A stretch of DNA of 5,461 bases from positions 1 through 5,461 of the forward strand of contig JACVIW010000173.1 of assembly GCA_015711695.1 (NCBI GenBank), written 5' to 3'. This stretch comes from Candidatus Geohydrothermomicrobium daggyaiense (GTDB taxonomy: Bacteria > Actinomycetota > Geothermincolia > Fen-727 > JACVIW01). Positions within the stretch are counted from its first letter, which is position 1. Each line of letters begins with the position of its first letter. The translations under genes were made by a program, and so were the position numbers. Below the pieces are notes generated by a model that did no database searches, was not told the origin of the DNA, and saw only the letters and a program-made list of their open reading frames with translations. Positions 5,202-5,461 of the stretch are shown here, piece after piece.

Positions 5202-5461
5202 TCAAGGGGGTCTTTCAGCCCACCCGTATTTCCCCACGAGCGGAACGAAAATGCAGGAACCCTCCTCCCTCGTGATTACCTCATCTTCCTTTTTTTCGAC
5301 CACAGTGAGTATTTGAAGGGAAGATGAACCCACTGGTATCACGAGCCTTCCGCCTTCCGCGAGTTGCTCAATGAGTACATTGGGCACTCGCGGAGCGCCT
5401 GCGGTCACAATTATACCCTGATATGGGCTGTGCTGCGGCAAACCCCTGCTGCCATCACCCA
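5202..5461 (-). CDS. pcm: Protein-L-isoaspartate O-methyltransferase, C-terminal part (partial)
   Basis: The last 85 codons of a gene whose 5' part lies beyond the high-coordinate edge; the frame is open right to base 5461. It reads GDGSRGLPQHSPYQGIIVTA, then GAPRVPNVLIEQLAEGGRLVIPVG and, near the end, FVPLVGKYGWAERPP. These are the post-motif-I GDG segment, the PYDxIIVTAGA-type motif II, the GGRLVIPVG motif III and the (F)VPLxGxxGW tail of the PCMT family. The enzyme uses S-adenosylmethionine to methylate abnormal isoaspartyl residues and start their repair. The SAM-binding motif I is outside the window. Family members are normally about 210-220 residues, so roughly 40 percent is seen. The TTG at 5441 is internal, not a start. 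The next gene begins about 50 bases downstream, so the pair is probably in one operon. Confidence 0.94.
   Translation of the reverse strand, partial: GDGSRGLPQHSPYQGIIVTAGAPRVPNVLIEQLAEGGRLVIPVGSSSLQILTVVEKKEDEVITREEGSCIFVPLVGKYGWAERPP

Noticed and set aside
5439..5441. TTG as the start of a 79-residue protein at the window edge
   Set aside because: The frame is open up to base 5461 and the residues before the TTG (GDGSRG) match the PCMT family, so this is the interior of a longer gene.
1..5461. CRISPR arrays, tRNA or rRNA genes, insertion-sequence ends
   Set aside because: No regularly spaced repeats, cloverleaf-like segments or paired terminal inverted repeats with a transposase were found by reading both strands.

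Overview
All eight recognisable protein genes lie on the minus strand, so transcription runs from the high-coordinate end to the low-coordinate end. The set suggests an uncultured, probably anaerobic bacterium. It has a V/A-type ATP synthase peripheral stalk, NiFe-enzyme nickel-insertion factors (HypA, HypB), an ADP-forming type acyl-CoA synthetase subunit, a polyprenol-phosphate sugar transferase, undecaprenyl-diphosphate phosphatase (UppP) and protein-L-isoaspartate methyltransferase. UppP, clear Shine-Dalgarno sites and a TATAAT-type box favour Bacteria over Archaea. The A-type ATPase and ADP-forming synthetase fit anaerobic candidate-phylum lineages. The sequence does not fix the phylum.

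In transcription order: (1) 5461-5202, C-terminal part of a protein-L-isoaspartate O-methyltransferase (5' end outside the window). (2) 5151-4390, a GT2 polyprenol-phosphate mannosyltransferase-like enzyme. (3) 4393-2900, an alpha-type NDP-forming acyl-CoA synthetase overlapping the previous gene by ATGA. (4) 2907-2038, UppP, overlapping the synthetase by 8 bases at its longest start. (5) 2017-1676, HypA, 20 bases after UppP. (6) A 118-base gap with a sigma-54-like promoter candidate, a 12-base perfect palindrome and a 10-base tandem repeat. (7) 1557-898, HypB. (8) A 322-base non-genic leader with a TATAAT box. (9) 575-264, ATP synthase subunit H. (10) 194-1, the N-terminus of subunit I, running out of the window.

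The first five genes are tightly packed and look like one operon; two junctions are overlaps that suggest translational coupling. HypA and HypB cooperate in delivering nickel to a NiFe hydrogenase, but no hydrogenase or other hyp gene is present here. The sugar transferase and UppP both belong to polyprenyl-phosphate metabolism at the membrane. The atp genes appear to start a separate operon after the long leader. No tRNA, rRNA, CRISPR array, insertion sequence or convincing intrinsic terminator was found. The window is mostly ordinary housekeeping sequence. The points most worth checking are the hypA-hypB gap, a coding-like frame broken by TGA codons in the atp leader, and an acyl-CoA synthetase alpha subunit with no ATP-grasp partner next to it.
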